Assembly: GCF_001908275.1 (NCBI RefSeq)
Contig: NZ_CP018620.1
Span: 4,898,001 to 4,962,000, forward strand
From: Paenibacillus xylanexedens
Lineage (GTDB): Bacteria; Bacillota; Bacilli; Paenibacillales; Paenibacillaceae
DNA length: 64,000 nt
Direction: 5' to 3'
Below are positions 60,764 through 64,000 of this stretch, one piece after another. The notes beneath the pieces are model-generated. The model was not told the origin of the DNA. It made no database searches and worked only from the letters and a program-made list of their open reading frames with translations. Numbering within the stretch: the first letter of the stretch is position 1; each line of letters begins with the position of its first letter. Position numbers and translations under genes: made by a program.

Positions 60764-63700
60764 TTAATAACTGTTCGATGTACTCAACGCAAGTTTGTTT
60801 ATTTTAACTTCCGGGTTACTTACCACCTGTTGAATCATGGAAATAAAGTGTTTTTGTATCTGTTCAACGGTAGATGGGTCATACACATTGGCATTGTACA
60901 TCAATATGATCTTCATATTTTCATGGGGCTTGACGATCAAAGTAAAATCAAAACTATTGTGTTCTGTACCCCCAACATTCATAATCTCAAGCGGTATTTC
61001 ACCTTTCTGACCCAGACTCTCCATTCGATGATCTACCGGGAAGTTCTGATATACAACAACATGGTTAATCAGAGATTGTTTTTGCTTGGTCAGATTTTGA
61101 ATATCATATAACGAATACGTATCATATGCATGTGACTCCACAGCTTGTGCCTGATTCCTTTTCATTAGAGATATAAATGACTCATCGGCCTGAGCCTGGA
61201 TACGAACAGGAATCGCATTAATAAATAATCCAATCATACTTTCGATCCCAGGAATGACAGGTGGTCTGCCCGATACAACACTTCCGAATACAACATCATT
61301 GCTTTCATTGTATTGCTGCAACAATACACCCCAAGCAGTCTGCACTAACGTATGGAGAGTTACATGCTGCTGTTCTGCAATCTGTTTCATTTGCTCGATT
61401 AGTACATCATCCAAATAACAGTTTAGCGTTCTGGAATCCTGTCTCTCATGTTTCGGTTTGATTTTTTCTCCAGGCAGTTTCGTTTGCCCCGCATAACCAT
61501 CCAAGTAATGACTCCAATACGCTATTGCACCTTGATGATCTTGCTGTTCCAACCATTCAATGAATTGACTATAAGGTGTTAATAGGGTCACTTGAGGCTT
61601 TCTATTCTCCCGAATCGCAAAATAATTTTCAAATATCTCTTTACTTACAAGAGACATACACCAGCCGTCCATCAAAATATGGTGAAAACTCCATATGACG
61701 CGGTATTCCTCATGCTTTGTTCGTAAAACAGACATACGTATTAGCGAATCTCGTTGTAAGTCAAATCCTCTCGCCTTGTCTTGCTCGATATACTCGTCAA
61801 CATACGTTTTACGTTGCAGCTCACTTGTGCCAGCTACAACTTCATAGTTAAATTCAAATTTCTTCTCTTGATACACGATTTGAAGAGGGATGTCCACGAA
61901 ATCACTGTAAAAATTAGTTCTTAATATCGCATGCCTTTGCATTAATTGATCCAAACTTTGCGCAAAAGAGGTAACATCCAAATCACCACGCATGTCAAAC
62001 ATGATTTGTACAAAGTAAGCGCCGGAAATTGGATTCCGTTCACTTTCGTACAACATTTCCTTCTGTAATGGTGTAAGTGGGTACACATTTTCGATTCGAC
62101 CGATGTGCCCAGTTTGTTCCACGATTTGATCCAATTGATCAATGGTTAATGACTTGCATGAAATATCACTTGGCGTAAGCTCGGTTTGTTCCTTCGTTAC
62201 ACAATGTTCAACGACTCTATTAAGACCTTCCTTATAGAGACAAGCCAATTGCTCCATCGTTTCCCGGCGATATTGTTTTGAACTATAGTTAATGGACAGC
62301 GACAACCGCCCCTCTTCAACAATGCCATTGATATTAAGCACAAATGGTCTCTTGTTGTTCTCACTTACGGATGGCCCGCTGGAATAATGCGAGAATTTAA
62401 TGCCATCTTGGCCCGAATCCTGATTCACCTGTCCCATATAGTTGAAACTAATTTCAGGATTTTTCTCTAACTTGAATCCTTCATGTCCATGTGACAAATA
62501 CCTCGAAATCCCGTAACCAATGCCCTTAGTTGGGATCTGGCGCAGTCCTTCCTTGACGGTCTTAATCTTCCTTGATAAGTCAGCCCCGGACTCCATCGTA
62601 ATCATAACGGGGTACATGCTCGTAAACCATCCCACTGTACGCGTAATGTCCAGCTCTGGCAGGATGTCTTCTCTACCGTGTCCTTCCAGATTTACGAGGA
62701 TTTCTCCCATGCCTGTCCAATCATGAACAGCCATTCCCAATGCCGTTAGCAATATATCATTAATTTCCGTATGGTACGCATGATGTGTTTGCTTTAATAA
62801 AAGCTCGGTTTCCGCTGCGGTCCAATGAATGGTGATCGTTTCACTATCTTTGCCAATCGTCTCATCACAATCCATATCTTTAGGCAGCGGGCTTAGCTGA
62901 GCCTGCTCCACACGACTCCAGTATGGATTCTCTTGCTTCATCGCCGGGCTGTCTGCAAACGTAGACAATTGTTCTGCCCATTGTTTAAACGAGGTCGTTT
63001 TTTGAGGAAGCCGGATTTCTTCACCTCTTAAGAACTGGTCTTGCCCTGTCTGAATATCTTCATATAAAATACGCCATGATACCCCGTCTACCAACAAATG
63101 ATGAATGGCAATAAGCAGGTGATCCCCTTCAGCACATTGGAACAACCCAAGTTTGATCAAAGGTCCGTGAGACAGATCCATACCACTCTGAATTTCTTTT
63201 GCTTTATTTTCAATGAACGATGCAGGATCTGCTTCTGTTTTGAGGTCAACGATTTCAAGGCTGTATAATCCATCTTCGTCTGCCCCTCGATTCCACGCTT
63301 CATACCCGCCTTCAGGCGCCTGACGATAAAGGATGCGGAGAGCATCATGCTGTTTAACGATCTTATCCATGATGTTGTGAATAAAGCGGACATCAAACCC
63401 TTTTTCACGAAAGAACATCATTTCCTGATTGTAATGATGTGCGTCCACCATATTTTGATCAAAGAACCAGCGCTGAACAGGTGTCAGCATCACTTGCCCC
63501 GTAACTTCCCCTTGGTCAGAAATAGTGCTCACAGATGTAACGTGTTCACTCAACTCCGCTACTGTCGGATAGGTGAAGAAATGCTTCATTTCCACTTTAT
63601 ACCCTGCTTGAAGCAGTCGTGAGGAAACTTGAATACATTTAATCGAATCGCCCCCGAGTTCAAAGAAATGATCTGATGTGCTAATCTTTTGAACACCAAG

Positions 63701-64000
63701 CACAGCTTCCCAGGCAGCGACGATCGCTTGTTCTACAGCGTTCTGCGGTGCCATATACTCGGTGCCTTTTTGCATATGTTCTTGTGGAGATGGCAATACC
63801 TTTCGGTCAACCTTTCCATTGGATGTTAACGGTATATGCTGTAATTGAATAAAATAAGACGGGATCATATAATCCGGAATTTCATGAGATAATGCCATTC
63901 TGATTTTCTTCGCTGTCAGTGAGCTGTCGCCTTTCCAATACGCACACAACTGCTTCGAACCATCCTCATGTTCACGGGCAATAACGACCGCTTCCTGAAT
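60764..64000 (-). CDS. non-ribosomal peptide synthetase, C-terminal part: A(tail)-PCP-E-C (gene runs off the right edge)
   Basis: About 1078 residues are visible. They begin inside the adenylation domain's C-terminal subdomain (IQEAVVIARE, IPDYMIPSYFIQL, and the A10 lysine in SNGKVDRK). Next is a carrier protein with its phosphopantetheine Ser in FFELGGDSIKCIQV (about residue 119). Then comes an epimerisation domain with HHLLVDGVSWR, EGHGREDI, RTVGWFTSMYPV and FNYMGQ. Last is a condensation domain (about 645-1075) with YPLTPLQKEMLYES and the active site HHILMDGW, placed after an E domain and so of DCL type. The protein stops 25 residues after the C domain, with no A domain, carrier or thioesterase. 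The last residue added before the C domain should be D-configured. The specificity pocket is outside the window. Confidence 0.95.
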   Translation of the reverse strand: MQEAVVIAREHEDGSKQLCAYWKGDSSLTAKKIRMALSHEIPDYMIPSYFIQLQHIPLTSNGKVDRKVLPSPQEHMQKGTEYMAPQNAVEQAIVAAWEAVLGVQKISTSDHFFELGGDSIKCIQVSSRLLQAGYKVEMKHFFTYPTVAELSEHVTSVSTISDQGEVTGQVMLTPVQRWFFDQNMVDAHHYNQEMMFFREKGFDVRFIHNIMDKIVKQHDALRILYRQAPEGGYEAWNRGADEDGLYSLEIVDLKTEADPASFIENKAKEIQSGMDLSHGPLIKLGLFQCAEGDHLLIAIHHLLVDGVSWRILYEDIQTGQDQFLRGEEIRLPQKTTSFKQWAEQLSTFADSPAMKQENPYWSRVEQAQLSPLPKDMDCDETIGKDSETITIHWTAAETELLLKQTHHAYHTEINDILLTALGMAVHDWTGMGEILVNLEGHGREDILPELDITRTVGWFTSMYPVMITMESGADLSRKIKTVKEGLRQIPTKGIGYGISRYLSHGHEGFKLEKNPEISFNYMGQVNQDSGQDGIKFSHYSSGPSVSENNKRPFVLNINGIVEEGRLSLSINYSSKQYRRETMEQLACLYKEGLNRVVEHCVTKEQTELTPSDISCKSLTIDQLDQIVEQTGHIGRIENVYPLTPLQKEMLYESERNPISGAYFVQIMFDMRGDLDVTSFAQSLDQLMQRHAILRTNFYSDFVDIPLQIVYQEKKFEFNYEVVAGTSELQRKTYVDEYIEQDKARGFDLQRDSLIRMSVLRTKHEEYRVIWSFHHILMDGWCMSLVSKEIFENYFAIRENRKPQVTLLTPYSQFIEWLEQQDHQGAIAYWSHYLDGYAGQTKLPGEKIKPKHERQDSRTLNCYLDDVLIEQMKQIAEQQHVTLHTLVQTAWGVLLQQYNESNDVVFGSVVSGRPPVIPGIESMIGLFINAIPVRIQAQADESFISLMKRNQAQAVESHAYDTYSLYDIQNLTKQKQSLINHVVVYQNFPVDHRMESLGQKGEIPLEIMNVGGTEHNSFDFTLIVKPHENMKIILMYNANVYDPSTVEQIQKHFISMIQQVVSNPEVKINKLALSTSNSY

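Overview
The window looks like a chromosome segment of a Paenibacillus-type endospore former (Bacillota). Three things point there. It carries cotE, spoVK and hfq. Its gene order cotE-mutS-mutL, miaA-hfq, spoVK-hflX-ynbB-glnR-glnA and lexA-yneA-ynzC follows that known from Bacillus subtilis. It also has a T-box tyrS and Gram-positive style ribosome binding sites throughout. The genus is inferred from the overall protein character and the NRPS, not proven. No rRNA, tRNA or CRISPR array was seen.

Layout. (1) 1-3.8 kb: end of a HAD hydrolase, a membrane protein, then the SOS locus (ynzC, yneA and divergent lexA, with LexA boxes inside both promoters) and a class 3 aldehyde dehydrogenase. (2) 3.9-11.0 kb: an accessory 'graveyard' with broken remains of an EcsC-family gene, a secreted bacteriocin-like gene, a phage peptidase-G2 domain, a CD3324-family gene and a tyrosine integrase. 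Two imperfect 351-bp direct repeats share a strongly conserved two-hairpin core. The intact genes here are a small membrane protein and an APH-like kinase. (3) 11.0-34.3 kb: core genes, all on the minus strand: glnA-glnR, ynbB, hflX, spoVK, a DUF402 protein, a class A penicillin-binding protein, hfq, miaA, an RsmJ-like methyltransferase, mutL, mutS, a putative amidoligase, cotE, an aromatic-acid exporter-like protein and an SsuABC/ThiXYZ-like ABC importer. (4) 34.4-51.5 kb: mixed housekeeping genes: M32 carboxypeptidase, carbonic anhydrase, PadR, tyrS with its T-box, two immunity-like proteins, SelO, a xanthine permease, a frameshifted NRDE/TANGO2 protein, a TetR/OYE pair, an AraC/EamA pair and RluF.

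(5) 51.9-56.6 kb: a co-directional set of MFS transporter, class III aminotransferase, zinc alcohol dehydrogenase and HAD phosphatase. The logic (oxidise, transaminate, dephosphorylate, export) resembles aminosugar pathways such as ntdABC, but from different enzyme families. (6) 55.9-59.8 kb: a 1007-bp segment (3' part of the HAD gene, a hairpin and a yjfB-like gene) is duplicated 2852 bp downstream. The second copy is joined to a truncated HAD-IIB gene. Each copy appears to have kept a different functional gene. (7) 59.8-64 kb: a lipoprotein gene, a palindromic repeat, and the 3' end of an NRPS gene running off the window. That NRPS ends A(tail)-PCP-E-C, with no thioesterase and no further NRPS gene downstream within the window.
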